A stretch of 64,000 bases of DNA from Flavobacterium limicola. GTDB taxonomy: Bacteria; Bacteroidota; Bacteroidia; Flavobacteriales; Flavobacteriaceae. Location of the stretch: the NCBI RefSeq assembly GCF_003634755.1, contig NZ_RBXA01000003.1:124001-188000 (forward strand), in the 5' to 3' direction. Positions 8,601 through 17,446 of the stretch are shown here, piece by piece (within the stretch, counting starts at the first letter, position 1; each line of letters opens with the position of its first letter). The position numbers were made by a program, and so were the translations under genes. The notes beneath the pieces were generated by a model. It was not told where the DNA came from. It was given only the letters and a program-made list of their open reading frames with translations, and searched no databases.

Positions 8601-8780
8601 TTCTTAGATAGTTAGATTTTTAGATTACATTAGGTATTTTCGATTGTTAGATATTAAGTTTTTTTATAAAAATAATATTTTAAAAGAGCTAAAAATTATA
8701 TTAAAAATAAAACCCGCTTCATTGAAGCGGGTTTTACTTTTAAAGAATATAAGTAGTCTAAAAATCTGACTATCTAAGAA
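8601..8780. repeat. 180 bp segment bounded by 24 bp inverted repeats
   Basis: TTCTTAGATAGT plus TAGATTTTTAGA at 8601-8624 is repeated in inverted orientation at 8757-8780 with one mismatch in 24. Between them are AT-rich sequence and the shared terminator at 8709-8736. It may be a small MITE-like element or a product of TTAGAT slippage. No clear target-site duplication is visible. Confidence 0.45.
8709..8736. terminator. Bidirectional terminator between the DUF721 gene and ndk
   Basis: AAAACCCGCTTC pairs with GAAGCGGGTTTT around a short loop. The A and T runs at each side would let it act in both directions between these convergent genes. Confidence 0.8.
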
Positions 8781-8787
8781 ACTATAA

Positions 8788-9207
8788 TTAGAACTGCTCT
8801 CTTCCAGCAAAATGGAAAGCACCTTCGATAGCTGCATTTTCATCGCTATCAGAACCGTGAACTGCATTTTCTCCAATAGAAGTTGCGTATGCTTTACGGA
8901 TAGTTCCTTCAGCAGCTTCAGCTGGGTTTGTAGCACCAATTAAAGTTCTGAAATCTTCAACTGCATTGTCTTTTTCTAAAATAGCAGCAACAATTGGTCC
9001 TCTTGACATGAACTCAACTAATTCACCGTAGAAAGGTCTTGCAGCGTGTACTTCGTAAAAAGCTTGAGCATCAGCAACAGTTAATTGTGTTAATTTCAAA
9101 GAAACGATTTTGAAACCTGCATTTGTAATCATTGCAAGTATGTTTCCGATGTGTCCGTTAGCAACAGCATCAGGCTTAATCATTGTAAATGTTCTATTAG
9201 TAGCCAT
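8788..9207 (-). CDS. ndk: Nucleoside diphosphate kinase
   Basis: Ndk transfers the gamma phosphate of ATP to nucleoside diphosphates through a phosphohistidine. The sequence opens [15 protein letters not shown] and carries the active-site block [12 protein letters not shown] with catalytic His117, then FHFAGREQF. At 139 residues it has the normal bacterial length. It is a single-gene unit with its own promoter and a shared bidirectional terminator. Confidence 0.97.
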   Translation of the reverse strand: MATNRTFTMIKPDAVANGHIGNILAMITNAGFKIVSLKLTQLTVADAQAFYEVHAARPFYGELVEFMSRGPIVAAILEKDNAVEDFRTLIGATNPAEAAEGTIRKAYATSIGENAVHGSDSDENAAIEGAFHFAGREQF

Positions 9208-9229
9208 CTTTTATTTTTTAAATTTTGTG

Positions 9230-9265
9230 CAAAAATAGTATTTTTTTATTGATTATTTTTACAAA
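9230..9265 (-). promoter_or_regulatory. ndk promoter
   Basis: On the minus strand TTTG (plus 9262-9265) is followed by TATTTTTG (plus 9230-9237), a perfect match to the -7 consensus, 22 bp before the ndk start codon. The spacing of 24 bp is slightly longer than usual. Confidence 0.5.
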
Positions 9266-9292
9266 TTCGGCATTCAAATAACCGTTATCTGA

Positions 9293-10891
9293 TTAAAGTA
9301 CAATAATATCGAATTTATTGTCCAATGGTTTGAGCTGTTTGACCAATGTTGGAATCAGATTTTCACCGAATTCCAAATAAAATTCCGAAAAATTAGTTTG
9401 GCGTTCCTGTAAACTTTGGTTGGGGAATAACTCGTTTTGCAACTCAGTGATGCGTTGCAAAATATCACTCAGTTTTCTTTTTTGTGCTTTCAGCAAACGT
9501 TTCTCCAGATTTTCTAATCCTTTGGTTTGTTTGGTTTCTTGCGCTTTTACAGCTCCAAGGAAAGACTCGTCGGTTTTATTCGCTACATCATAAAGCTCCT
9601 GAAATTGTTTTTGCAACTGTTTTTTTAGATGCGTTAAATCGACTGGGAAATCTGACAATTCTTTGGTTTTAGTACTTACTAAATTCGCCTGTTTTGAAAA
9701 TAAATCTTCCCAGTTCAAATCTAGTTTATCTGCTTTTTTAGCTTGCTTTTCGGTTGCCAATAGTACAGAATTTCTAAGCAAAAGTATTGGAAAAGTTACT
9801 TTTGCAGCAGCAAAAAAGGATTTTAATTCTAACCAATAAGCAATTTCTCCGCCTCCGCCAATATAGCATAGATTCGGTAAAATCACTTCCTGATATAAGG
9901 GACGCATAATGACATTTGGACTGAATTTTTCCGGATGATTTTCTAAAAGATTTAGAATTTCCGTTTCTGAAAACTCAATTTTAGTGTGATTGGCTTTGTA
10001 GGTATCATTTTCAAAGATGATGCGTTCTCGTAAATCATCTTCGATATAAAACAAATTGATTTCACGAGGATTCACTTGAACTGTATACTCTTTTAATTTT
10101 TCAGCAGTTTCCAAAACTAATTTATGGGAGGATTTTTGCAGCAATTCTTCTTTTACAAAAGGGATAAAGTTGCGTTTTAAGTCAGCATTATCCGCATCCA
10201 AAATAACTAAACCATAAGCGCCAAAAAGCGCATTAGCCAGAAATCTAGTAGCATCGGCTAAATTATCGTGATTGAGATAGGAATCTTCAAACAGTTTTTT
10301 TAGCGTATCTGCATTTGCACTAGATCCTAATTCCAAAGTATATACTTCAAGAAATTCAGCTAAACCTTCGGTAGACAAGCGACCAACAGGACCTGTGCTT
10401 TCTTTGTTCCAACGGAATTTTTTACCTTTAAAGTTGAAATAATTAATTTCTTCAAAATCATGATCCTCGGTTGCCATCCAGTAAATGGGTACAAAATTAT
10501 AGGTTGGATATTTCGCTTTTAATTCGGTTGTCAAATTAATAGTTGAAATGATTTTATACAAAAAATATAAAGGTCCGCTGAACAAATTTAACTGATGTCC
10601 TGTTGTTACAGTGAATGTATTTGGATTATTTAAAGCTTCAATATTTTGTTTCGTCAATATCGAAGTTTCAACTTTTGAATATTGTTTTTCTAATGTGGAA
10701 ACTAATATTTGTCTTTTAAGAGTACCGTTCTCATTGAAGTTTACTTGCTTTTCTTGGATTTGTGCTTCAAAATTCTCAAGTGTTGGAAATCGGTTGTATA
10801 AGGATTGTAAGTTTGTTTTTTTTTCTAAATAATCATTCATCAAAGAAGAGAAATATCCTGAATTCTGATAGCTGATACAGTCGGTTGGCAT
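9293..10891 (-). CDS. bshC: Bacillithiol biosynthesis cysteine-adding enzyme BshC
   Basis: BshC adds cysteine to glucosaminyl-malate in the last step of bacillithiol synthesis, a thiol used by Firmicutes, Deinococcus and many Bacteroidota. The 532-residue protein has the characteristic Rossmann-like block TGHQLNLFSGPLYFLYK, then YWMATEDHDFEEINYF, and a long C-terminal coiled coil rich in Gln/Lys/Leu (about residues 400-500, LEKRLLKAQKRKL). The length matches the family. The start MPTDCISYQNSGYFS is the usual one. It is divergent from the MFS gene. bshA and bshB are not in this window, as expected because they are often unlinked. Confidence 0.93.
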   Translation of the reverse strand: MPTDCISYQNSGYFSSLMNDYLEKKTNLQSLYNRFPTLENFEAQIQEKQVNFNENGTLKRQILVSTLEKQYSKVETSILTKQNIEALNNPNTFTVTTGHQLNLFSGPLYFLYKIISTINLTTELKAKYPTYNFVPIYWMATEDHDFEEINYFNFKGKKFRWNKESTGPVGRLSTEGLAEFLEVYTLELGSSANADTLKKLFEDSYLNHDNLADATRFLANALFGAYGLVILDADNADLKRNFIPFVKEELLQKSSHKLVLETAEKLKEYTVQVNPREINLFYIEDDLRERIIFENDTYKANHTKIEFSETEILNLLENHPEKFSPNVIMRPLYQEVILPNLCYIGGGGEIAYWLELKSFFAAAKVTFPILLLRNSVLLATEKQAKKADKLDLNWEDLFSKQANLVSTKTKELSDFPVDLTHLKKQLQKQFQELYDVANKTDESFLGAVKAQETKQTKGLENLEKRLLKAQKRKLSDILQRITELQNELFPNQSLQERQTNFSEFYLEFGENLIPTLVKQLKPLDNKFDIIVL

Positions 10892-10995
10892 AATAAAGTT
10901 TTATATGTTGCTAATTTACCAATAATAATTGGAACTATAATATTTGTTACTTTCGAAAAATAGTATCATTTTTATCAAAAAAAATTAACAATTTT

Positions 10996-12279
10996 ATGAA
11001 AGATAATTTAAAGCATTCGAATGAAAACTCGTTAAAACATGTTCTTTTTGGCAGTTTAATTGGAACTACTATAGAATTTTTTGATTTTTATATTTATGCA
11101 AATGCTGCAGTTTTAGTTTTTCCTCAATTGTTTTTTCCTTCAACAGATAGTACTAATTCCGTTTTGTTATCCTTAGCAACATTTTCTATTGCTTTTCTTT
11201 CCAGACCTTTAGGTTCTGCGGTCTTTGGTCATTATGGTGATAAAATTGGACGTAAAACCACTTTAGTAATTGCGTTACTAACGATGGGGATTTCAACAGT
11301 TTGTATTGGTTTTTTACCAAGTTATGCCAGTATTGGAATTACAGCTCCTTTATTATTGATGTTGTGTCGCTTTGGTCAAGGAGTTGGTTTAGGTGGCGAA
11401 TGGGGTGGAGCGGTATTATTGGCTATCGAAAATGCTCCACCTAATAAGCGAGCGTGGTACGGAATGTTTCCGCAACTTGGAGCACCAATAGGTTTGTTGC
11501 TTTCGGGTGGTACTTTCTTGATTTTGACCGATACAATGACTTCCGAAGATTTTCTTGATTATGGATGGAGGATTCCGTTTTTAGCGAGTTCATTATTGGT
11601 TGTCGTAGGTTTTTATATCCGATTAAAGATTACCGAAACTCCTGCTTTCGAAAACGCTAAAAAAGAGAAAGAAGAAGTTAATATTCCATTTTTTACTTTA
11701 CTAAAATTTTATAAAAACCAACTGATTTTTGGCACATTTGCGGCCATTACTACTTTCTTAGTTTTTTATCTCATGACGGTTTTTACACTTAGCTGGGCAA
11801 CTTCTGATTTGGGTTATTCCAAAAGAGATTTTCTATTGATGCAATTGTTTTCGGTAGTGTTTTTTGCACTTTTTATTCCTGTTTCAGCTTTAATTGCGGA
11901 TCGTATCGGCAGAAGAAAAATGCTTATTTACGCCACAATCGCGATTGCTGTTTTTGGTTTTGCATTTTCTTTTTTCTTGAATTCCGGCAGTTCAGTTCTT
12001 GTAACTTTATTTTTATGTGTTGGAATGGCTCTGATGGGATTCACATACGGTCCTTTAGGAACTTTTTTATCTGAACTTTTTCCTACAACGGTTCGTTATT
12101 CAGGAACTTCTTTAGCATTTAATATGGCAGGAATTATTGGAGCCGCTTTTGCACCCATGATTGCGATTTGGTTAGCAACTCAGTATAGTTTGACCTATGT
12201 TGGGTTTTATTTAAGTACGGCAGCCTGTGTTTCTTTATTTTCATTGTTAATGGTTAGCAAAAAAGAACATAAATTTTGA
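10996..12279 (+). CDS. MFS transporter, metabolite:H+ symporter (MHS) family
   Basis: This 427-residue membrane protein is a major facilitator of the metabolite:H+ symporter group, whose members import proline/betaine, shikimate, citrate or oxoglutarate. Diagnostic blocks are GTTIEFFDFYIYANAA in helix 1, RPLGSAVFGHYGDKIGRKTTL (loop 2-3), and FGQGVGLGGEWGGAVLLAIEN in helix 5. Helix 7 starts near FGTFAAITTFL and a second copy of the loop motif is seen at ADRIGRRKML. Twelve helices fit the profile. The substrate is not determinable. It is divergent from bshC with a 104 bp gap and ends 7 bp from the convergent T9SS cargo gene. Confidence 0.88.
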   Translation: MKDNLKHSNENSLKHVLFGSLIGTTIEFFDFYIYANAAVLVFPQLFFPSTDSTNSVLLSLATFSIAFLSRPLGSAVFGHYGDKIGRKTTLVIALLTMGISTVCIGFLPSYASIGITAPLLLMLCRFGQGVGLGGEWGGAVLLAIENAPPNKRAWYGMFPQLGAPIGLLLSGGTFLILTDTMTSEDFLDYGWRIPFLASSLLVVVGFYIRLKITETPAFENAKKEKEEVNIPFFTLLKFYKNQLIFGTFAAITTFLVFYLMTVFTLSWATSDLGYSKRDFLLMQLFSVVFFALFIPVSALIADRIGRRKMLIYATIAIAVFGFAFSFFLNSGSSVLVTLFLCVGMALMGFTYGPLGTFLSELFPTTVRYSGTSLAFNMAGIIGAAFAPMIAIWLATQYSLTYVGFYLSTAACVSLFSLLMVSKKEHKF

Positions 12280-12286
12280 TAATTTG

Positions 12287-14377
12287 TTATCGTTTTAAAC
12301 TAAAATGTCCTTTGTATTCATTTCCATCTGTTCTTGTTGCGATAAACCAATAATCATCGGAAGGAAGTTCAAATCCATTCATGGTGCCGTTCCAATCGTT
12401 ATTTTGGATTAATTCTTTGATTAATTTTCCATAACGGTCAAATATTTTTATAGTTAAGTTGGTTTCCAAATCTGAAAATTTAATGTTCCAAGTGTCGTTA
12501 AAACCATCACCGTTTGGAGTAAAATATTTTGGATATGACAATGATGAATCATCAATTGTTAAATCACAATCTTCAGCTGCTGAAATTTGGGTATTTATCA
12601 AAATGCGACTACTTCCACAATTGTCTATAGTTTGTGATGCATAATAATTTATTCCATCTTGTAGTAAAGTTGTTTTAGGTAATACCGAACCTCCCGTTAT
12701 TAAATCATACCATTTTATATTTTGGCCGGTGATAATTAGATCACTTAAAGTCGCATTTTGTTGCGTACAAAATTCCTGCGGAGAATTTGCTGAAGGTAAG
12801 GGTTGAACATTAATCACAATAGTTACGGACTTTGTAGCATCACATCCACCAGTTCCAGTGATGTTACAGCTATATTGACCACTTTGTGATGCATTTGCAT
12901 TTAATATTGATGGATTCTGTTCTATCGAAGTAAAACCATTTGGTCCTGTCCAAGCATAATTTGCTCCTCCGGTTGCGGTGAGTTGTATAGTATCCCCAAG
13001 ACAAATTGGGGAATTACTGGCTACAGATAGATTTTGGGAACATAATTTGAGTTTAACGACCCAAAAATCTTGCAGCCCACTTTTATTTTCCGTTTTATCT
13101 CCGGATATATTAGATTGTGACCACCCTAGCGTTACATAGCCTCCATCTTTGGCTTGTACTATGGCTTGTGTCTGGTCAAAACTATCGCCTCCTACAGTTT
13201 TATCCCATTCAAATTTACCAGTGGAATCGAGTTTTACCATCCAATAATCGCGTTGTCCTCTTGACACTTCTGTTTTATTACCTGAAATTCCTGAATATGA
13301 CATAATACCAAGAATAAAACCGTTGTCTGAGGTCATTCGGATGTCAGCTAATATTTCCGTATCATCTCCTCCAATGACTTTTTGCCAAAGAATTTGCCCA
13401 GCGTTGTTTAATTTTAGAAGCCAAGCATCATCAGAGTTGTTAATTTTGTTCTCCGTTTTTTCTCCAGAAATAGTAGAGAAAGAATCACCGGCTATAATGT
13501 AGTTTCCATCTGAGGTCGCTATTATAGATTTCGCATAATCACCATTATTACCTCCGATTGTTTTTTGCCATACTATAGCTCCTAAACTATCGATTTTTAA
13601 AACCCAATAATCGCCTCCTCCTCTGGAATTTTGAGTTTTGTCACCTGAAATATTTGAATGAGAAGATCCCGCTAATAGATAACCACCATCGAGTGTTTTT
13701 ATCATAGATTGGACCCAATCACTACTACTACCTCCAAATGTTTTTTGCCACATTATATTTCCGGAAGAGTCAATTTTAATGATCCACATATCAAGACTAC
13801 CGCGAGAATTCTCCGTTTTTTCACCTGAGATATTAGAATCTGATGAACCTCCTAGAAGATATCCACCATCGTCTGTTTGAATTATTGATGTTAATCGATC
13901 CACTCCAGTTCCACCAAAAGTTTTATCCCAAATAATATTTCTGTTAGCATCAAGTTTAACTATCCAATAGTCATCATTCCCTCTTGAACTTTGTGTTTTT
14001 TCTCCGGATATTTCGGAAGAACTGTAGCCACCAAGAATATAACCTCCATCCTTTGTTTCTTTTCCGGATGTTAAATGGTCAAAACGGTTTCCTCCAATAG
14101 TTTTTTGCCATAATAAATTACCGGAAGTATCATCAATTTTAATAAACCAGTAATCGCCTTCACCTCTTGAATTTTCACTTTTATCGTCTGATATATTAGA
14201 ATACGAATATCCTCCCAAAAGATAATTCCCATCATTTGATACTTCTATAAAATCACCCCAATCATAATCATTACCTCCAATTGTATTTTGCCATTGTATC
14301 GTTTGAGAACTAATTTTGCTAGGAAAAAAGACTATAATTATTAAAGAGAATATAATGAATTTTATTTTTTTTATCAT
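12287..14377 (-). CDS. T9SS type B cargo protein with seven about-60-residue repeats
   Basis: This 696-residue protein is predicted to cross the outer membrane by the type IX secretion system. It has an N-terminal signal peptide (IIFSLIIIVFFPSKISS), seven tandem repeats of about 60 residues with the pattern WQKTIGG..., DGGYLLGG, SNISGEKTENSRG, DYWIVKLD (about 28-448), an Ig-like domain (about 450-525, GGANYAWTGPNGF), and the type B C-terminal domain (about 615-696: KYFTPNGDGFNDTW, IFDRYGKLIKEL, LPSDDYWF, GHFSLKR). The repeats resemble beta-propeller blades; a seven-bladed propeller fits the count. Function is likely surface display or adhesion. It converges on the MFS gene. Confidence 0.87.
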   Translation of the reverse strand: MIKKIKFIIFSLIIIVFFPSKISSQTIQWQNTIGGNDYDWGDFIEVSNDGNYLLGGYSYSNISDDKSENSRGEGDYWFIKIDDTSGNLLWQKTIGGNRFDHLTSGKETKDGGYILGGYSSSEISGEKTQSSRGNDDYWIVKLDANRNIIWDKTFGGTGVDRLTSIIQTDDGGYLLGGSSDSNISGEKTENSRGSLDMWIIKIDSSGNIMWQKTFGGSSSDWVQSMIKTLDGGYLLAGSSHSNISGDKTQNSRGGGDYWVLKIDSLGAIVWQKTIGGNNGDYAKSIIATSDGNYIIAGDSFSTISGEKTENKINNSDDAWLLKLNNAGQILWQKVIGGDDTEILADIRMTSDNGFILGIMSYSGISGNKTEVSRGQRDYWMVKLDSTGKFEWDKTVGGDSFDQTQAIVQAKDGGYVTLGWSQSNISGDKTENKSGLQDFWVVKLKLCSQNLSVASNSPICLGDTIQLTATGGANYAWTGPNGFTSIEQNPSILNANASQSGQYSCNITGTGGCDATKSVTIVINVQPLPSANSPQEFCTQQNATLSDLIITGQNIKWYDLITGGSVLPKTTLLQDGINYYASQTIDNCGSSRILINTQISAAEDCDLTIDDSSLSYPKYFTPNGDGFNDTWNIKFSDLETNLTIKIFDRYGKLIKELIQNNDWNGTMNGFELPSDDYWFIATRTDGNEYKGHFSLKR

Positions 14378-14590
14378 TTAATTTGGTGCTTATAATTTGT
14401 AACGGTTTAATTTCTATTTTCGAGTATATGAAAGTGGGTTGTTAATAAAAAAGGAAGAGTAATTTTTGTCTCATATAAATAATTTAAACAACCGTAAATG
14501 TAATTAAATATCTACAGATTACGTAAAAACTAAAAATGACTTTATTTCATATTTGAATCCAAAGAATAAATAAAAATGTAGCCTTTTACT

Positions 14591-14624
14591 TTTGTGGAAA
14601 GAACAAAATTATCCCTTATTTTTG
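14591..14624 (+). promoter_or_regulatory. Promoter of the radical SAM gene; decides its start codon
   Basis: TTTG at 14591-14594 and TATTTTTG at 14617-14624 are 22 bp apart, a perfect Bacteroidota promoter. It lies inside the longest open frame, so translation must begin downstream of it. Confidence 0.65.
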
Positions 14625-14641
14625 CACCAAACTTATTTCTT

Positions 14642-16852
14642 TTGAAAACCAAATTATTCGTAATCACGCCGCCTTTCACCCAACTGAATACACCGTATCC
14701 GGCAACTGCATATATCAAAGGGTTTCTGAATACCAAAAACATTGAGTCTGTTCAAGCAGATTTGGGAATCGAAGTGATTTTGAAATTGTTTTCGAAAGAA
14801 GGACTTGAAAATTTGTTTAAAGTCGCAAGTTTAAAGTTTACCGTTGGACAAATTTCGGATAACTCGAAACGTATTTTTGCTTTACAAGATGAATATCTTA
14901 AAACGATCGACCCTGTAATTGCTTTTCTACAAGGGAAAAATCCAACATTGGCACTTCAAATTTGTCAGGAAGATTTCTTGCCAGAAGCCTCGCGTTTTGC
15001 ACAATTGGAAGAATTAGATTGGGCATTTGGAACTATGGGAACTCAGGACAAAGCGAAGCATTTAGCGACTTTGTATCTCGAAGATATCTCTGATTTTATC
15101 GTTGAATGTGTCGATGCGAATTTTGGTTTCAGTCGCTATGCGGAACGTTTGGGACGAAGCGCCAATTCTTTTGACGAATTGTATGAAGCCTTGCAACAGG
15201 AACCAACGTATATTGATACCGTTCTTCTTTCTATTTTAAAGGAAAGAATGGAAACGATTCAGCCTACATTATTCTTGATTTCGGTTCCGTTTCCAGGGAA
15301 TTTATATTCGGCTTTTCGTTCGGCTCAATGGGTCAAAAAGCATTATCCGAATATTAAAATTTCAATGGGTGGAGGTTTCCCGAATACTGAATTGCGTTCA
15401 CTTTCGGATGCTCGTGTTTTTGAGTTTTTTGATTTTATTACCTTAGATGATGGTGAAGCGCCAATCGAAGAATTGATTTCTAATATTGAATCCCGAAATT
15501 TCGGGACAGATTATAATTCCTATAAAAGAACCTTTCTTTTAGAAAACGGAAAAGTAGTTTACAAAAATAATTCCGTAAAACACGATTACAAACAATCGCA
15601 AGTGGGAACTCCGGATTATTCGGATTTGCTTTTGGATAAATACATTTCGGTTATCGAAATTGTAAATCCAATGCATCGCATGTGGAGCGACGGACGCTGG
15701 AATAAACTCACCATGGCGCACGGTTGCTACTGGGGAAAATGTACGTTTTGTGATATTTCTTTGGATTATATAAAAATTTACGAACCCGTTGCTGCCAATT
15801 TATTGTGCGACCGAATGGAGGAAATGATTGCCCAAACGGGTGAGAACGGATTTCATTTTGTAGATGAAGCCGCTCCTCCAGCTTTGATGCGCGCTTTGGC
15901 GCTTGAAATACTTCGCAGGAAATTAGCAGTGACGTGGTGGACGAACATTCGATTCGAAAAAAGTTTTACTAAAGATTTATGTTTGCTGCTAAAGGCTTCC
16001 GGTTGTATTGCAGTATCTGGTGGTCTCGAAGTCGCTTCTGACAGATTATTAAAATTGATTGATAAAGGCGTAACGGTCGAACAAGTAGCGAAAGTCACCC
16101 GAAATTTCACCGAAGCAGGCGTAATGGTTCATGCGTATTTGATGTACGGTTATCCTACACAAACTATTCAGGAAACGGTGGATAGTCTTGAAATGGTGCG
16201 TCAATTATTTGAAGTTGGTGTATTGCAATCTGGATTTTGGCATCAATTTGCGATGACGGCGCACAGTCCAGTCGGTTTGTATCCCGAGAAATTTGGTGTT
16301 GTAAAAGAAACCGACGCGATTGGAACTTTCGCAAATAACGATATTAATTATACGGATTCAACAGGAATCGATCATGATAAATTCAGTTTTGGACTCAAAA
16401 AATCCTTGTTCAACTTTATGCACGGAATCTGTTTTGATTATGAACTGCAGGATTGGTTCGAATTTAAAATTCCTAAAACGAAAATTTCTCCTGATTTTAT
16501 TTTTGACGCTTTACAGGAAGACGAGGATTTCAACACTAAACCCACTGTCAAAATCGTTTGGTTAGGCGGGAAGCCATTTGTGGAACATTTTACCAAATCC
16601 AAAAAAGGGAATTCTTGGGAAATGATGACTTTGACTTTTCATGATAAAAAAGAAAGTTTCTCCATTCAAACCAATAAAATTGAGGGAGAATGGCTAGTAG
16701 AAATACTGCAGAAAATTTCTGTTTCTAATTCAAAAATATATACATTTCAAGAAGTAAAAACTGACTTCGAAGAACAATTGGAAGACTTTGAATTATTTTG
16801 GTATTCAAAACCATTTAAAACCTTAAGAGAATTTGGATTATTAGTGTTGTAA
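14642..16852 (+). CDS. B12-binding-like radical SAM protein
   Basis: This protein of about 736 residues has an N-terminal region of the type that precedes cobalamin-linked radical SAM enzymes (KLFVITPPFTQLNTPYPATAYIKGF, and VPFPGNLYSAFRSAQ with MGGGFPNTELRSL), then the radical SAM core with HGCYWGKCTFCDIS. The three cysteines are C362, C367 and C370, spaced C-x4-C-x2-C, not the usual C-x3-C-x2-C. The blocks SGGLEVASDRLLKLIDKG and HAYLMYGYPTQT belong to the core. I start at the TTG at 14642 because a perfect promoter overlaps the GTG at 14594. The substrate is unknown. Neighbours are T9SS cargo and the carboxylase operon, which give no hint. Confidence 0.8.
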   Translation: MKTKLFVITPPFTQLNTPYPATAYIKGFLNTKNIESVQADLGIEVILKLFSKEGLENLFKVASLKFTVGQISDNSKRIFALQDEYLKTIDPVIAFLQGKNPTLALQICQEDFLPEASRFAQLEELDWAFGTMGTQDKAKHLATLYLEDISDFIVECVDANFGFSRYAERLGRSANSFDELYEALQQEPTYIDTVLLSILKERMETIQPTLFLISVPFPGNLYSAFRSAQWVKKHYPNIKISMGGGFPNTELRSLSDARVFEFFDFITLDDGEAPIEELISNIESRNFGTDYNSYKRTFLLENGKVVYKNNSVKHDYKQSQVGTPDYSDLLLDKYISVIEIVNPMHRMWSDGRWNKLTMAHGCYWGKCTFCDISLDYIKIYEPVAANLLCDRMEEMIAQTGENGFHFVDEAAPPALMRALALEILRRKLAVTWWTNIRFEKSFTKDLCLLLKASGCIAVSGGLEVASDRLLKLIDKGVTVEQVAKVTRNFTEAGVMVHAYLMYGYPTQTIQETVDSLEMVRQLFEVGVLQSGFWHQFAMTAHSPVGLYPEKFGVVKETDAIGTFANNDINYTDSTGIDHDKFSFGLKKSLFNFMHGICFDYELQDWFEFKIPKTKISPDFIFDALQEDEDFNTKPTVKIVWLGGKPFVEHFTKSKKGNSWEMMTLTFHDKKESFSIQTNKIEGEWLVEILQKISVSNSKIYTFQEVKTDFEEQLEDFELFWYSKPFKTLREFGLLVL

Positions 16853-16956
16853 ATTTATTTCACGATAACTATATTAAATTAGCATAAAACTTTTATTTTT
16901 CGATTACGAAAACGTTTTCTTTACTTATTTTTACAACCAATTAAATAAATACACTT

Positions 16957-17442
16957 ATGAGTATTGGTTATAAAGTAAATGTAAATGACGCTTTCCATTT
17001 TGATTTGGAAAAGGAGAGTATATCTCAACTGGATACAGTTAGTGTGGAAGCTAATAAATTTCATATTTTACACGAAAACACTCCTTATCAAGCGGAAATC
17101 ATAACTTCAGATTTTCTTCAAAAAAACTACACCGTCAAGGTCAACAACAACACGTATACCGTTGCCATTTCAAATCCTTTGGATATTTTAATCAAAGAAA
17201 TGGGATTCGAAACAGGACTAACCAAACAAGTCAATTTTATCAAAGCGCCTATGCCTGGACTGATTCTAGAAATAAGTGTTGTGGTAGGACAAACTGTAAA
17301 AGAGAACGACAATTTAATTATTCTTGGTGCCATGAAAATGGAAAACAGTTTTCTTTCCCCGCGAGATGGCGTTATCAAAACAATTTCGGTGCTCATGGGA
17401 GATGCCGTTGATAAAGGACAGTTGTTAATTGAATTCGAGTAA
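16957..17442 (+). CDS. Biotin carboxyl carrier protein of an acyl-CoA carboxylase
   Basis: This 161-residue protein carries the biotin prosthetic group and shuttles carboxybiotin between the carboxylase and transferase subunits. The biotin acceptor is Lys127 in GAMKMENSF, within the C-terminal biotinyl domain (about 93-160, starting NFIKAPMPGLI). The N-terminal part (about 1-85) is a less conserved domain. It is followed 4 bp later by the biotin carboxylase gene and then by the carboxyltransferase, a three-subunit acyl-CoA carboxylase. The layout fits propionyl- or methylcrotonyl-type enzymes, not the housekeeping acetyl-CoA enzyme. Confidence 0.9.
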   Translation: MSIGYKVNVNDAFHFDLEKESISQLDTVSVEANKFHILHENTPYQAEIITSDFLQKNYTVKVNNNTYTVAISNPLDILIKEMGFETGLTKQVNFIKAPMPGLILEISVVVGQTVKENDNLIILGAMKMENSFLSPRDGVIKTISVLMGDAVDKGQLLIEFE

Positions 17443-17446
17443 AAAT

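Noticed and set aside
12500..14377. CRISPR-like or satellite repeats
   Set aside because: The repetition is of protein modules of about 180 bp with diverged DNA, not short identical repeats with spacers.
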